Numbered from the stretch's first letter, positions 50,387 to 62,272 are shown. The stretch is DNA of 64,000 nt from Micromonospora tulbaghiae (GCF_900091605.1 NZ_FMCQ01000002.1:372001-436000), one strand, 5' to 3'. Translations and numbers: made by a program. The notes: generated by a model not told the origin, from the sequence alone.

Positions 50387-52981
50387 ATGACCGGACGGTA
50401 CGTGTGGGAACTGCACGAGGTGGACGAGTCGCGGATCGGCGCGGTCGGCGGCAAGGGCGCGCATCTGGGGGCGTTGACGCGGATCGACGGGGTGCGCGTA
50501 CCCAGTGGTTTCTGCGTCACGACGGACGCCTTCCGGCTGGTGGCGTGGACACCGTCGCTGACCGGTCCACTGGACCGGCTCGCCGGCGCGGACGCGGACG
50601 ACCCGGCGGCGATCCGGACGGCCGCCGCCGAGGTCCGTCGCGCAGTCGAGCGGACCGCGCTGCCCGCCGACGTCGCGGCGGCGGTCACCGCCGCGCTGTC
50701 CCGGCTCGGTCCGGACGCCGCGTACGCGGTGCGGTCGAGCGCGACGGCGGAGGACCTGCCGACCGCCTCGTTCGCGGGCCAGCAGGACACCTATCTGAAC
50801 GTGGTCGGCACGGCAGAGCTGCTGCGGCACGTCAGCCGCTGCTGGGCCTCGCTGTTCACCGACCGGGCGGTGACCTACCGGCGGCGCCACGGCATCGACG
50901 ACCGGGCCGTGGACATGGCCGTGGTGGTCCAGCGGATGGTCTTCCCGGACGCGGCCGGGATAATGTTCACCGCCGACCCGGTCACCGGGAACCGGACGGT
51001 GGTCTCGGTGGAGGCCGGCTTCGGTCTCGGCGAGGCCCTGGTCTCCGGCCTGGTGAACCCGGACGTCTTCACGGTGCGCGACGGCGCTGTGGCCGGCCGG
51101 ACGATCGGCGCGAAGTCGCGGGCGGTGCACGCGGCGCCGGGCGGCGGCACCCGGGAGACGCCGGTCGACCCGGCGCGCCAGGCGTCTGCCGCGCTGACCG
51201 ACGCGCAGGCGGTACGCCTCGCCGCGCTGGGCCGGCGGATCGAGGCGCGCTTCGGGTGCCCGCAGGACATCGAGTGGGCCCTGACCGGCGACGACATTCA
51301 CGTCCTGCAGAGCCGGCCGATCACCACGCTGTTCCCGGTGCCGGCGGCCGCCGTCGACGGGCGGTTCCACGTCTACCTGTCGGTCGGCCACCAGCAGATG
51401 ATGACCGACGCCATGAAGCCGCTGGGCCTGTCGATGTGGCGGCTCACCGCGATGGCGCCGATGCACGAGGCGGGCGGCCGGTTGTTCGTCGACGCCACGC
51501 CGCACCTGTCCACCCCGGCGGGCCGTACCGCGTTCCTGGGCATGATCGGCCGGGCCGACCCGCTCACCCGGGACGCGCTGGAGACGGTCCTCGCCCGGGA
51601 CGTCGTGCCGCCCGCGCCGGACCCGGCCCCGGCCGGCCCGCCCGCGGGCGGCCCGCCGCCCCCGATCGACACCGACCCGGCGATCGTCGCCACGCTCGTC
51701 GAGCGCAGCCGGGAGTCCCTCGCCGCCCTGCGCCGCGACATCAGCGCCCGGACCGGACCAGAGCTGTTCGACTTCCTGGTCGAGGCGTTCGCCGAGCACA
51801 AGCGGGTGCTCACCGATCCGCTGAGCGGCCAGGCGATCATGGCGGGGATGCAGGCCACCTGGTGGCTCAACGACAAGCTGGGGGAGTGGCTCGGCGAGCG
51901 CGACGCGGCCGACACGCTCACGCTGTCCGCGCCCGGCAACGTCACCTCCGAGATGGGGCTGGCGCTGCTCGACGTGGCCGACGTGATCCGCGCGTACCCC
52001 GAGGTGGTCGCTTTCCTGCGGGACGTCGCCGACGACGGGTTCCTGGACGAGCTGCCGAAACTGCCGGGCGGCGCGCAGGCGCGCGCGGCCGTCGAGGGCT
52101 ACCTCGACCGGTACGGCATGCGCTGCGTCGGCGAGATCGACATCACCCGGCCCCGGTGGAGCGAGCGTCCCGCCACGCTCGTGCCGCTGATCCTGGACAA
52201 CGTCCGCAACTTCGCACCGGGCGCGGCCGCGCGCCGCTTCGCCCACGGCCGGGAGCGGGCCGAGGAGAAGGCCCGGGAGGTGCTCGACCGCCTGCGCGCG
52301 CTGCCCGACGGTGAGCGCAGGGCCGCCGAGACGCAGGCGATGATCGAGCGGGTACGGACGTTCGTCGGCTACCGCGAGTACCCGAAGTACGACATCGTGA
52401 GCCGCTACGCCGTCTACAAGCAGGCGCTCATGGCCGAGGCCGGCCGGCTGGCGCGCGCCGGTGTGCTCGCCGCTGCCGAGGACGTCTTCTACCTGACGTT
52501 CGACGAGTTCCGCGAGGTCGCGGCCACCGGCCGGGTCGACGTCGGGCTGATCCGCAGGCGCCGGGAGGAGTTCCGGGCGCACCAGGCGCTCACCCCGCCC
52601 CGGGTCCTCACCTCCGAGGGCGAGGCGATCAACGGCTCGTACCGGCGCGACGACGTGCCCGCCGGCGCCCTGGTCGGGCTGCCGGTCTCAGCCGGCGTCG
52701 TGGAGGGGCGGGCGCGGGTGGTGGCGGACCTGGCCGGCGCCGACCTGGAGCCGGGCGACATCCTCGTCACCGCGCACACCGACCCGAGCTGGACGCCGCT
52801 GTTCGTGGGCGCCGCGGGCCTGGTGACGGAGGTGGGCGGCCTGATGACGCACGGCGCGGTGATCGCCCGCGAGTACGGCCTGCCCGCAGTGGTGGCGGTG
52901 CCGGACGCGACCAGGCTGATCCCCGACGGCGGGCGGATCCGCGTGCACGGCACCGACGGGTACGTCGAGCTGCTGTCCTGA
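50387..52981 (+). CDS. rph: Rifampin phosphotransferase-like protein
   Basis: 864 residues, the usual length of rifampin phosphotransferases. The N-terminus GGKGAHLGALTRIDGVRVPS GFCVTT begins an ATP-grasp domain (about 1-320); a large helical middle region follows (about 330-750); a swivelling phosphohistidine domain ends the protein with His822 in GGLMTHGAVIAREYGL. PEP synthases differ in having a TIM-barrel after the His domain, which is absent here. The enzyme would phosphorylate rifamycins, using ATP to give AMP and phosphate. The RAE-like palindrome upstream supports the call. ATG 50387 has GGGGG upstream. Confidence 0.85.
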   Translation: MTGRYVWELHEVDESRIGAVGGKGAHLGALTRIDGVRVPSGFCVTTDAFRLVAWTPSLTGPLDRLAGADADDPAAIRTAAAEVRRAVERTALPADVAAAVTAALSRLGPDAAYAVRSSATAEDLPTASFAGQQDTYLNVVGTAELLRHVSRCWASLFTDRAVTYRRRHGIDDRAVDMAVVVQRMVFPDAAGIMFTADPVTGNRTVVSVEAGFGLGEALVSGLVNPDVFTVRDGAVAGRTIGAKSRAVHAAPGGGTRETPVDPARQASAALTDAQAVRLAALGRRIEARFGCPQDIEWALTGDDIHVLQSRPITTLFPVPAAAVDGRFHVYLSVGHQQMMTDAMKPLGLSMWRLTAMAPMHEAGGRLFVDATPHLSTPAGRTAFLGMIGRADPLTRDALETVLARDVVPPAPDPAPAGPPAGGPPPPIDTDPAIVATLVERSRESLAALRRDISARTGPELFDFLVEAFAEHKRVLTDPLSGQAIMAGMQATWWLNDKLGEWLGERDAADTLTLSAPGNVTSEMGLALLDVADVIRAYPEVVAFLRDVADDGFLDELPKLPGGAQARAAVEGYLDRYGMRCVGEIDITRPRWSERPATLVPLILDNVRNFAPGAAARRFAHGRERAEEKAREVLDRLRALPDGERRAAETQAMIERVRTFVGYREYPKYDIVSRYAVYKQALMAEAGRLARAGVLAAAEDVFYLTFDEFREVAATGRVDVGLIRRRREEFRAHQALTPPRVLTSEGEAINGSYRRDDVPAGALVGLPVSAGVVEGRARVVADLAGADLEPGDILVTAHTDPSWTPLFVGAAGLVTEVGGLMTHGAVIAREYGLPAVVAVPDATRLIPDGGRIRVHGTDGYVELLS

Positions 52982-53030
52982 CCGGTGCGGCATGCTCGAT
53001 GATGGAACTCCGGCGAGCGGGGGAGGCGCG

Positions 53031-53399
53031 ATGCGGATCGGGGAGCTGTCGGCGCGTACCGGGGTCAGTGCCCGGTCCATCCGGTACTACGAGCAGCAGG
53101 GCCTGCTCGCCGCCATGCGCACCGCGAGCGGGCAGCGGGTCTTCGCCGAGTCGGCGGTGGACCGGGTCCGGCTCATCCAGCGGCTGTTCGACGCCGGGCT
53201 GAGCAGCCGCCGGATGGCCGAGCTGCTGCCCTGCGTGACCGATCCGGAGATCCGCACCTCGTGGCTCACCGACCGGCTGCGGGAGGAGCGGACCCGGATG
53301 ACCGCGGAGATGGCACGGCTCGCGCACGCCGTCGCGGTGCTCGACGACGTGGTGTCCGACATGAGCGTGACCGAGGACACCCGGGATCCGGCCGCCTGA
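53031..53399 (+). CDS. MerR-family transcriptional regulator
   Basis: 122 residues. The winged HTH MRIGELSARTGVSARSIRYY is complete, followed by the dimerisation coiled coil (about 75-110). There is no cysteine pattern for metal binding; the only Cys is in LLPCVTD. ATG 53031 has GGGGGAGG upstream. A MerR-type operator in the 42-bp gap precedes the old-yellow-enzyme gene, which it most likely activates. Confidence 0.93.
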   Translation: MRIGELSARTGVSARSIRYYEQQGLLAAMRTASGQRVFAESAVDRVRLIQRLFDAGLSSRRMAELLPCVTDPEIRTSWLTDRLREERTRMTAEMARLAHAVAVLDDVVSDMSVTEDTRDPAA

Positions 53400-53403
53400 G
53401 CGC

Positions 53404-53435
53404 TTGCCCTTGACACCGGTGTCAACTCCTAACGT
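53404..53435 (+). promoter_or_regulatory. MerR-type promoter of the OYE gene
   Basis: The perfect palindrome TTGACACCGGTGTCAA (53410-53425) lies inside a stretched 20-bp spacer between TTGCCC (53404-53409) and TAACGT (53430-53435), the layout of MerR-activated promoters. The ATG follows six bases after the -10, so the message is probably leaderless. Confidence 0.7.
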
Positions 53436-53441
53436 CCGGTC

Positions 53442-56073
<2,632 letters not shown>

Positions 56074-56080
56074 GCCGGGC

Positions 56081-56115
56081 CACCGCGGGGGCGACGCACG
56101 GTCGCCCCCGCGGTG
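56081..56115 (+). terminator. Terminator hairpin after the GH10 gene
   Basis: A perfect 15-bp stem, CACCGCGGGGGCGAC (56081-56095) with GTCGCCCCCGCGGTG (56101-56115), has a 5-nt loop and no T-run. Confidence 0.75.
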
Positions 56116-56192
56116 CTCCGCCACGGCGCCCCGTCCGACCTGGACTGCCGTCTCTGTTACGAGAAAGAGACGTGCGCATTTCGCGCGATTGG

Positions 56193-56221
56193 TTGACGGG
56201 GCAACTTGTGAGCGTTAACAC
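56193..56221 (+). promoter_or_regulatory. Promoter and LacI-type operator of the sugar transporter
   Basis: TTGACG (56193-56198), 17 bp, TAACAC (56216-56221); operator TGTGAGCGTTAACA at 56207-56220, again 8 bp after the -35 and covering the -10. Confidence 0.75.
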
Positions 56222-56274
56222 TCCCCGTGAGGGTTACCTGTGTCACAGGGACCGCCACGACAGGGAGGACGCTC

Positions 56275-57414
56275 GTGCGCAGACGACTTCTGGCCGCACT
56301 CAGCGGTGCCGCGCTCGCGATCAGCCTGGCCGCCTGCAGCGGCGAGGGCGCGGGAGGCGGCGGAGACACCAACTCGGCCAAGCCCGGCGACCTGACGATC
56401 GGCGTCTCGATGCCGACGCAGACCTCGGAACGGTGGATCGCCGACGGCAACTCGGTGAAGGAGAAACTCCAGGCGAAGGGCTACAAGGTCGACCTGCAGT
56501 ACGCCGGGGACGACATCCCGACGCAGTCGCAGCAGATCGACCAGATGATCACCCAGGGCGCGGACGTGCTGGTCATCGCCCCGATCGACGGCACCGCGCT
56601 CAGTGGCCAGCTCCAGGCCGCCGCGGCGGCGAAGATCCCGGTGATCTCCTACGACCGGCTCATCCGCAACAGCCCGAACGTCAGCTTCTACGTCAGCTTC
56701 GACAACTACAAGGTCGGCGTGGCGCAGGCCAACGCGCTCCTGGTCGGGCTCGGCCTGCTCACCAAGGACGGCGCCAAGGGCACCGCGACCGGTCCGTTCA
56801 ACGTGGAGCTGTTCGCCGGCTCGCTCGACGACAACAACGCCGGGTTCTTCTTCAACGGCGCGATGGACACGCTCAAGCCGTACTTCGACGCCGGGACGCT
56901 GAAGGTCAAGTCCGGGCAGACCAAGATCGAGCAGGCCGCCATCCTGCGCTGGCAGCAGGAGACCGCGCAGAAGCGGATGGAGGACCTGCTCACCTCCAGC
57001 TACAACGACGGCAGCAAGGTCGACGGCGTGCTGTCGCCGTTCGACGGCCTGTCCCGGGGCATCATCACCGCGCTGCAGAACGCCGGATACCGCGGCGGCG
57101 CCAAGAAGATGCCGGTGGTGACCGGCCAGGACGCCGAGGTCGCCTCGGTCAAGCTCGTCAACGACGGCGTGCAGAGCTCGACGGTGTTCAAGGACACCCG
57201 GCTGCTGGCCGAGCAGGCGGTCATCGCCGCCGAGGCGTTCCTGCGCAAGGAGGAGCCGAAGGCCAACGAGACCAAGGCGTACAACAACGGCGTCAAGGTC
57301 GTGCCCGCGTTCCTGCTGCCGGTGCAGACCGTCTACAAGGAGGACATCAAGTCCGTCCTGATCGACTCCGGCTACCTGACCGAGCAGGAGGTCGCCGCGG
57401 GCCGGGCCGGCTGA
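56275..57414 (+). CDS. chvE: Monosaccharide ABC transporter substrate-binding lipoprotein (ChvE type)
   Basis: 379 residues. The signal peptide ends in a lipobox, SLAACSGEG. The mature part is a periplasmic-binding type I fold: DLTIGVSMPTQTSERWIADG, YAGDDIPTQSQQIDQMITQG and VVTGQDAEVASV are features of ChvE-like multiple monosaccharide binders (galactose, arabinose, xylose). GTG 56275 has GGGAGG upstream. It leads an operon with the ATPase and permease and is under the same operator type as the xylanase and ribulokinase genes, so L-arabinose or xylose is the expected ligand. Confidence 0.9.
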   Translation: MRRRLLAALSGAALAISLAACSGEGAGGGGDTNSAKPGDLTIGVSMPTQTSERWIADGNSVKEKLQAKGYKVDLQYAGDDIPTQSQQIDQMITQGADVLVIAPIDGTALSGQLQAAAAAKIPVISYDRLIRNSPNVSFYVSFDNYKVGVAQANALLVGLGLLTKDGAKGTATGPFNVELFAGSLDDNNAGFFFNGAMDTLKPYFDAGTLKVKSGQTKIEQAAILRWQQETAQKRMEDLLTSSYNDGSKVDGVLSPFDGLSRGIITALQNAGYRGGAKKMPVVTGQDAEVASVKLVNDGVQSSTVFKDTRLLAEQAVIAAEAFLRKEEPKANETKAYNNGVKVVPAFLLPVQTVYKEDIKSVLIDSGYLTEQEVAAGRAG

Positions 57415-57422
57415 CCCGCGGC

Positions 57423-57458
57423 GACGGGCCCGGCGGCCGTCGCGCCACCGGGCCCGTC
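57423..57458 (+). other. Intercistronic hairpin in the transporter operon
   Basis: GACGGGCCCGG (57423-57433) pairs perfectly with CCGGGCCCGTC (57448-57458). It lies between the binding-protein and ATPase genes, a common place for a 3'-protecting or attenuating hairpin that lets the binding protein be made in excess. Confidence 0.65.
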
Positions 57459-57496
57459 CGCTCCGGACACCACGACCACGAGCAGGACGGATACCC

Positions 57497-59035
57497 ATGA
57501 GCGATCACATCCTCGAGATGCGTGGCATCACGAAGACCTTCCCGGGCGTGACCGCGCTGCAGGACGTCTCGCTCGCCGTACGGCGCGGCGAGATCCACGC
57601 GATCTGCGGTGAGAACGGCGCCGGCAAGTCCACCCTGATGAAGGTGCTGTCCGGCGTCTACCCGGCGGGCAGCTACGACGGCCAGATCGTCTTCGACGGC
57701 GAGCCGGTCGGGTTCCGGGGCATCCAGGACAGCGAGGCCCGCGGCATCGTCATCATCCACCAGGAACTCGCCCTGGTGCCCTACCTGTCGATCGCCGAGA
57801 ACATCTTCCTCGGCAACGAGCGCCGCGGCCGCGGCGGACTCATCGACTGGCACCGGACCAACGCGGAGGCCGCGGCGCTGCTGCGGTCGGTCGGGCTGCA
57901 CGAGAACCCGGTCACCCCGGTCATCCAGCTCGGTGTCGGCAAGCAGCAGCTCGTGGAGATCGCCAAGGCGTTGTCCAAGAAGGTCCGGCTGCTGATCCTC
58001 GACGAGCCGACCGCCGCCCTCAACGACGTCGACTCGGCGCACCTGCTGGACCTGATGCGCCGGCTGCGCGACCAGGGCATCACCTGCATCATGATCTCGC
58101 ACAAGCTCGGCGAGATCACCGCTGTCTCCGACTCGACCACGGTGATCCGCGACGGCCGTACCGTCGAGACGCTGGACATGTCCGACGGCGCCGTCACCCA
58201 GGACCGGATCATCCGCGGCATGGTCGGGCGCGACCTGGCCGCCTTCTACCCGACCCGCAGCGTGACGCCCGGCGACGAGGTGCTGCGCATCGAGGACTGG
58301 TCGGTGCGCCACCCGACGCAGGACCGCCTGGTCGTCGACCGGGCCTCGCTGCACGTGCGTGCCGGGGAGGTCGTCGGCATCGCCGGCCTGATGGGCGCCG
58401 GGCGCACCGAGCTGGCGATGAGCGTGTTCGGCCGGGCGTACGGCCGGGACATCAGCGGCCGGCTCTTCCTCAGGGGCCGCGAGGTGCGGGCGCGGACGGT
58501 GGCCGAGGCGATCGCGAACGGCATCGCGTACGCCACCGAGGACCGCAAGCACTACGGCCTCAACCTCATCGACGACGTGCGGGGAAACGTCTCGGCCGCC
58601 GCGCTCGACAAGCTGGCCCGGCGTGGCTGGATCGACGGCAACCGTGAGATCCAGGTCGCCGAGCAGGGCCGGCGCGACATGAACATCAAGGCGCCGACGG
58701 TGATGTCGGTCGTGGGTAAGCTCTCCGGCGGCAACCAGCAGAAGGTCGTGCTGGCGAAGTGGTTGTTCACCGACCCGGACGTGCTGATCCTCGACGAGCC
58801 GACCCGGGGCATCGACGTGGGCGCGAAGTTCGAGATCTACACGATCGTCAACCGGCTGGTGGCCGACGGCAAGGCCGTCGTGCTCATCTCCTCCGAACTG
58901 CCCGAGCTGCTCGGCATGTGCGACCGGATCTACACCCTGGCGGCCGGCCGGGTCACCGGGGAGATGCCGGTGGCCGAGGCCACCCAGGAGAACCTGATGG
59001 AACTCATGACCAAGGACAGGGATCTCGTCCGATGA
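57497..59035 (+). CDS. mmsA: Sugar ABC transporter ATPase (two ATP-binding domains)
   Basis: 512 residues with tandem ABC domains, as in the RbsA/XylG/GguA family. The first has Walker A GENGAGKST, Walker B LLILDEPTAAL and switch His MISHKL; the second has the degenerate Walker A GLMGAGRTE, a signature LSGGNQQKVVLAKWL and VLILDEPTRGIDVGAK. It energises import with the permease encoded next, and its length and YPTRS junction fit the multiple-monosaccharide subgroup. Confidence 0.93.
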   Translation: MSDHILEMRGITKTFPGVTALQDVSLAVRRGEIHAICGENGAGKSTLMKVLSGVYPAGSYDGQIVFDGEPVGFRGIQDSEARGIVIIHQELALVPYLSIAENIFLGNERRGRGGLIDWHRTNAEAAALLRSVGLHENPVTPVIQLGVGKQQLVEIAKALSKKVRLLILDEPTAALNDVDSAHLLDLMRRLRDQGITCIMISHKLGEITAVSDSTTVIRDGRTVETLDMSDGAVTQDRIIRGMVGRDLAAFYPTRSVTPGDEVLRIEDWSVRHPTQDRLVVDRASLHVRAGEVVGIAGLMGAGRTELAMSVFGRAYGRDISGRLFLRGREVRARTVAEAIANGIAYATEDRKHYGLNLIDDVRGNVSAAALDKLARRGWIDGNREIQVAEQGRRDMNIKAPTVMSVVGKLSGGNQQKVVLAKWLFTDPDVLILDEPTRGIDVGAKFEIYTIVNRLVADGKAVVLISSELPELLGMCDRIYTLAAGRVTGEMPVAEATQENLMELMTKDRDLVR

Positions 59036-60282
59036 CCAGCACGAAGCCTCCCCCCGCCTCGAAGATCGCCACTCCGGACACCGGCGCGGCGGCGACCCTG
59101 CACACCGGCACCAGCGACCCGCGCGCGCTGATCCTGGGCAACCTGCGGCAGAGCGGCATCTACATCGCGCTGGTGGTGATCGTGGCGCTGTTCGCGGTCC
59201 TCACCGACGGCGTCTCGCTGAGCCCCGGCAACCTGACGAACATCGTCCTGCAGTACTCCTACATCCTGGTGCTCGCGATCGGCATGGTCATCGTGATCAT
59301 CGGCGGGCACATCGACCTGTCCGTGGGATCGGTGGTGGCGCTCACCGGAGCGGTATCGGCGGTGCTCGTCATCCGTGAGGGCATGCCCTGGTGGGCCGGC
59401 GTCCTGGCCGCGCTCGCGGTGGGCGTCGCGGTCGGCGCGTGGCACGGGCTCTGGGTCGCGTACGCCGGCATCCCGGCGTTCATCGTCACCCTGGCCGGCA
59501 TGCTGCTGTTCCGTGGCCTGACGCTGCGCGTGCTGGACAACATCTCGCTGTCGCCGTTCCCGGAGGAGTACCAGCGGGTCGCCGCCGGCTTCCTCAACGG
59601 CCTGCTGGGCGGTCAGGGCTTCGACGCCTTCACGCTGTTCATCGGCGCGTTCGCCGTGGTCGGGTACGCGGTGAGCGTGTTCCGGACCCGGGTCGCCCGG
59701 GTGCGCCACGAGCAGCCGGTGGAGTCGTTCCCGCTGTTCGTCCTGCGCATCGTGGTGGTCGGCGCCGTGGTCATGTGGTTCGCCTGGCAGCTCGCCCACG
59801 CCCGGGGCCTGCCGATCGTACTGATCGTGCTCGCCGTGCTGGTGCTGATCTACGGCCTGCTCACCCGTCGTACGGTGTTCGGCCGTCAGGTGTACGCGAT
59901 CGGCGGCAATCTGCCCGCGGCGATGCTGTCCGGCGTACGGGTGAAGCGGGTCAACTTCTGGATCTTCGTCAACATGGGCTTCCTGTCCGCCGTGGCGGGC
60001 GTGATCTACTCGTCCCGGTCCAACGGGGCCCAGCCGGCGGCGGGCAACATGTTCGAGCTGGACGCGATCGCGGCGGCGTTCATCGGCGGCGCGGCCGTCA
60101 CCGGCGGCGTCGGCACCGTGGTCGGCGCCATGGTGGGCGGCCTGATCATGGCGGTGATGAGCAACGGGATGCAGCTCATGGGCGTCGACCAGTCCGTCCA
60201 GTCGGTGGTCAAGGGCCTGGTGCTCCTCGTCGCGGTGGCGTTCGACATCTGGAACAAGCGCCGGGCCGCCGGCGCCCGGTGA
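59032..60282 (+). CDS. mmsB: Sugar ABC transporter permease
   Basis: 416 residues with about ten membrane helices and the conserved BPD_transp_2 stretch GGHIDLSVGSVVAL and AAAFIGGAAVTGGVGTVVGA. An insertion between helices (around 215-245) with charged residues is typical of the XylH/GguB branch. ATG 59032 overlaps the ATPase stop. It forms the channel of the monosaccharide importer. Confidence 0.93.
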   Translation: MTSTKPPPASKIATPDTGAAATLHTGTSDPRALILGNLRQSGIYIALVVIVALFAVLTDGVSLSPGNLTNIVLQYSYILVLAIGMVIVIIGGHIDLSVGSVVALTGAVSAVLVIREGMPWWAGVLAALAVGVAVGAWHGLWVAYAGIPAFIVTLAGMLLFRGLTLRVLDNISLSPFPEEYQRVAAGFLNGLLGGQGFDAFTLFIGAFAVVGYAVSVFRTRVARVRHEQPVESFPLFVLRIVVVGAVVMWFAWQLAHARGLPIVLIVLAVLVLIYGLLTRRTVFGRQVYAIGGNLPAAMLSGVRVKRVNFWIFVNMGFLSAVAGVIYSSRSNGAQPAAGNMFELDAIAAAFIGGAAVTGGVGTVVGAMVGGLIMAVMSNGMQLMGVDQSVQSVVKGLVLLVAVAFDIWNKRRAAGAR

Positions 60283-60341
60283 CGGCCGGCCGGACGCTCG
60301 CCCCTTCGTCCGGCCGACCGCCGTTCACCGGCCGCAGCCGC

Positions 60342-61997
60342 TCACACCCGGCTCCACCGCTGGTTGGTGTTGCCGTGGCAGGTCCAGACGATCACGCGGG
60401 TGCCGTTGGCGGTGCCCGCGTTGTCGACGTCGAGGCACAGGGACGGGAAGCGCACGTTGCTCACCGTGCCGTTGCCGTTGATCGTCCACTGCTGGTTGGT
60501 GCCGCCGTTGCAGTCCCAGATCTGCACCCGCGTGCCGGCCGTCGCGTTCGTCGGCACGTCCAGGCACTTGCCCAGCACCTGCAACGCCTGCCCGCTGGCG
60601 GTGAACTGCTGGTTGGCGTTGTTGTGGCAGTCCCAGATCAGCGTTCCGGTGCCGTTCGCGGTGCCGGCGTTGTCGACGTCGAGGCACCGGCCGGACGACT
60701 CACTGCGCAGCCGGAACGTGGTCGGGACCGGCGGCGGGGTGGTGGTGCCGCCGCCGCTGACCCGGTAGACCACGGTGCCGTGCGCCGGGACGCTGGCGGA
60801 GATCGCGCCGCTGGTGCTGGAGGTGGCGTCGGTCCAGGCGTCGCGCAGCGTGAACGAGCTGCCGCTCTTGCCGACCGCCGCCGCCGTGGTGGAGACGGTG
60901 GTGGTCGAGCCGCCCTGGTTGAACAGGGCGACCGCCACGTCGCCGTTGGCGAGCGGCTTGGCCAGCACCCGCCGGGTGCCGTCGAAGGAGACCTGGACCG
61001 CCTGGCGGCCGAGCGTGTCCTGGTTGATCGCGACCAGGTTCGCGTTGCGCAGGATCGCCAGCGTGGCCGCGTTCGCCGAACGTACGTCGTTGCCCATCAT
61101 CAGCGGCGCCGCGAGCATCGACCAGAGCGCGAAGTGGCTGCGCATCTCGGTGTCGTTCATGCCCCCTCGGCCGACTTCGAGCATGTCCGGGTCGTTGAAC
61201 CCGCCGGGGGCGGCGTACCCGGCCAGGGGCACCGTGACGTCGACGATGTTCTGGATGCCCATCGGGTAGCCGTTGGTCTGGCCGGTGTTCCACGCGTTGG
61301 TGATGTCCTCGGTGGTCCGCCAGAGGTTCGCCACGTCGCTCCAGTTGCGCTGCGGCCCGGTCTTGGCGTGGTAGCTGTTTGGGTTGATGCTGTAGACGAT
61401 CGGCCGGCCGGTGGAGGCCAGCGCGTCACGCATGATGCCGAACCGCGCCACCTGGTCGTTGATCGTCCCGGTGCCGGAGCACCAGTCGTACTTGAGGTAG
61501 TCCACGCCCCACGCGGCGAACTGCCGCGCGTCCTGGTACTCGTGGTTGAGGCTGCCGGTGGCACCGGGGAACGCGCCGCCGACCTGGGCGCAGGTCTTGT
61601 CCAGCGGCACCTGGTATATGCCGAACAGCAGGCCGCGGGCGTGCAGGTAGTCACCGAGCGACTTCATCCCGCTGGGGAACCGCTGCGGGTGCGCCTGGAG
61701 GTTGCCCTGCGCGTCCCGGTTCGGGTCGAACCAGCAGTCGTCCACGACGACGTACTTGTACCCGAGGTCGCGCAGGCCGTTGCTGACGATCGCGTCGGCG
61801 GTCTGCCGGATGAGGGTCTCGTTGATGTTGCAGCCGAAGGTGTTCCAGGTGTTCCACCCCATCGGCGGGGTACGGGCGACGCCGTTGTCCAGCGCCCGGG
61901 CGGGACGCGGGGCCACGGCCTGGTCGGTGACTGTGGCGGCGAGCGCCACCGCCGCGACGCCCAGGACGGCGAGCGTCCGTCGGGTCCATTTGCGCAC
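60342..61997 (-). CDS. Secreted GH27 alpha-galactosidase-type enzyme with CBM13
   Basis: 551 residues. A signal peptide (about 1-35) is followed by the GH27 barrel: TPPMGWNTWN, VVVDDCWFDPNRD, nucleophile Asp171 in YLKYDWCS and acid/base Asp in GGFNDPDML (about 271). An antiparallel C-domain and a Pro/Thr linker lead to a ricin-type CBM13 (about 425-551) with three CLDV and QxW repeats. GH27-CBM13 enzymes of actinomycetes include alpha-galactosidases and a beta-L-arabinopyranosidase. The DDCW motif favours galactosidase, but sharing an operator with ribulokinase keeps the arabinose option open. It converges on the permease gene. Confidence 0.9.
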   Translation of the reverse strand: MRKWTRRTLAVLGVAAVALAATVTDQAVAPRPARALDNGVARTPPMGWNTWNTFGCNINETLIRQTADAIVSNGLRDLGYKYVVVDDCWFDPNRDAQGNLQAHPQRFPSGMKSLGDYLHARGLLFGIYQVPLDKTCAQVGGAFPGATGSLNHEYQDARQFAAWGVDYLKYDWCSGTGTINDQVARFGIMRDALASTGRPIVYSINPNSYHAKTGPQRNWSDVANLWRTTEDITNAWNTGQTNGYPMGIQNIVDVTVPLAGYAAPGGFNDPDMLEVGRGGMNDTEMRSHFALWSMLAAPLMMGNDVRSANAATLAILRNANLVAINQDTLGRQAVQVSFDGTRRVLAKPLANGDVAVALFNQGGSTTTVSTTAAAVGKSGSSFTLRDAWTDATSSTSGAISASVPAHGTVVYRVSGGGTTTPPPVPTTFRLRSESSGRCLDVDNAGTANGTGTLIWDCHNNANQQFTASGQALQVLGKCLDVPTNATAGTRVQIWDCNGGTNQQWTINGNGTVSNVRFPSLCLDVDNAGTANGTRVIVWTCHGNTNQRWSRV

Positions 61998-62243
61998 TGG
62001 GTCCTCCTCGGTGGCCGGGCGCCGTCCGTGCCGGTGCCCGGAAGGGAGCGGCCCGCCGGTCGCACGGCGTCGCCCGTGGTCCAGGGGACGGACGCGGCAC
62101 GGCAGTTCCAGCGGCCGGTCGGTGCCGGCGGGCGCTCGTGGGTGGTGGGGTTCCGGCGGTCGACGGGGTCGCCGTCCGTCGCCGCCCGACTGCGGCGCCG
62201 GGGTTTCCCGGACAGCGGCGCCACAGTGCGTGGGGATGGCGAA

Positions 62244-62272
62244 ATGTTATCGCTGACATCAAACACTGTAAA
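62244..62272 (-). promoter_or_regulatory. Promoter and LacI-type operator of the GH27 gene
   Basis: On the minus strand TTTACA (62272-62267), 17 bp, TAACAT (62249-62244). The operator TGTCAGCGATAACA (62258-62245, minus strand) starts 8 bp after the -35 and covers the -10. The leader to ATG 61997 is long, about 240 nt. Confidence 0.75.

Noticed and set aside
50084..52582. 832-codon open frame antisense to the phosphotransferase gene
   Set aside because: No motif and biased composition; a codon-position artefact of high GC.
50387..52981. Phosphoenolpyruvate synthase (ppsA) call
   Set aside because: The phosphohistidine domain is C-terminal and the PEP-binding TIM barrel is absent; length and palindrome upstream fit rifampin phosphotransferase better.
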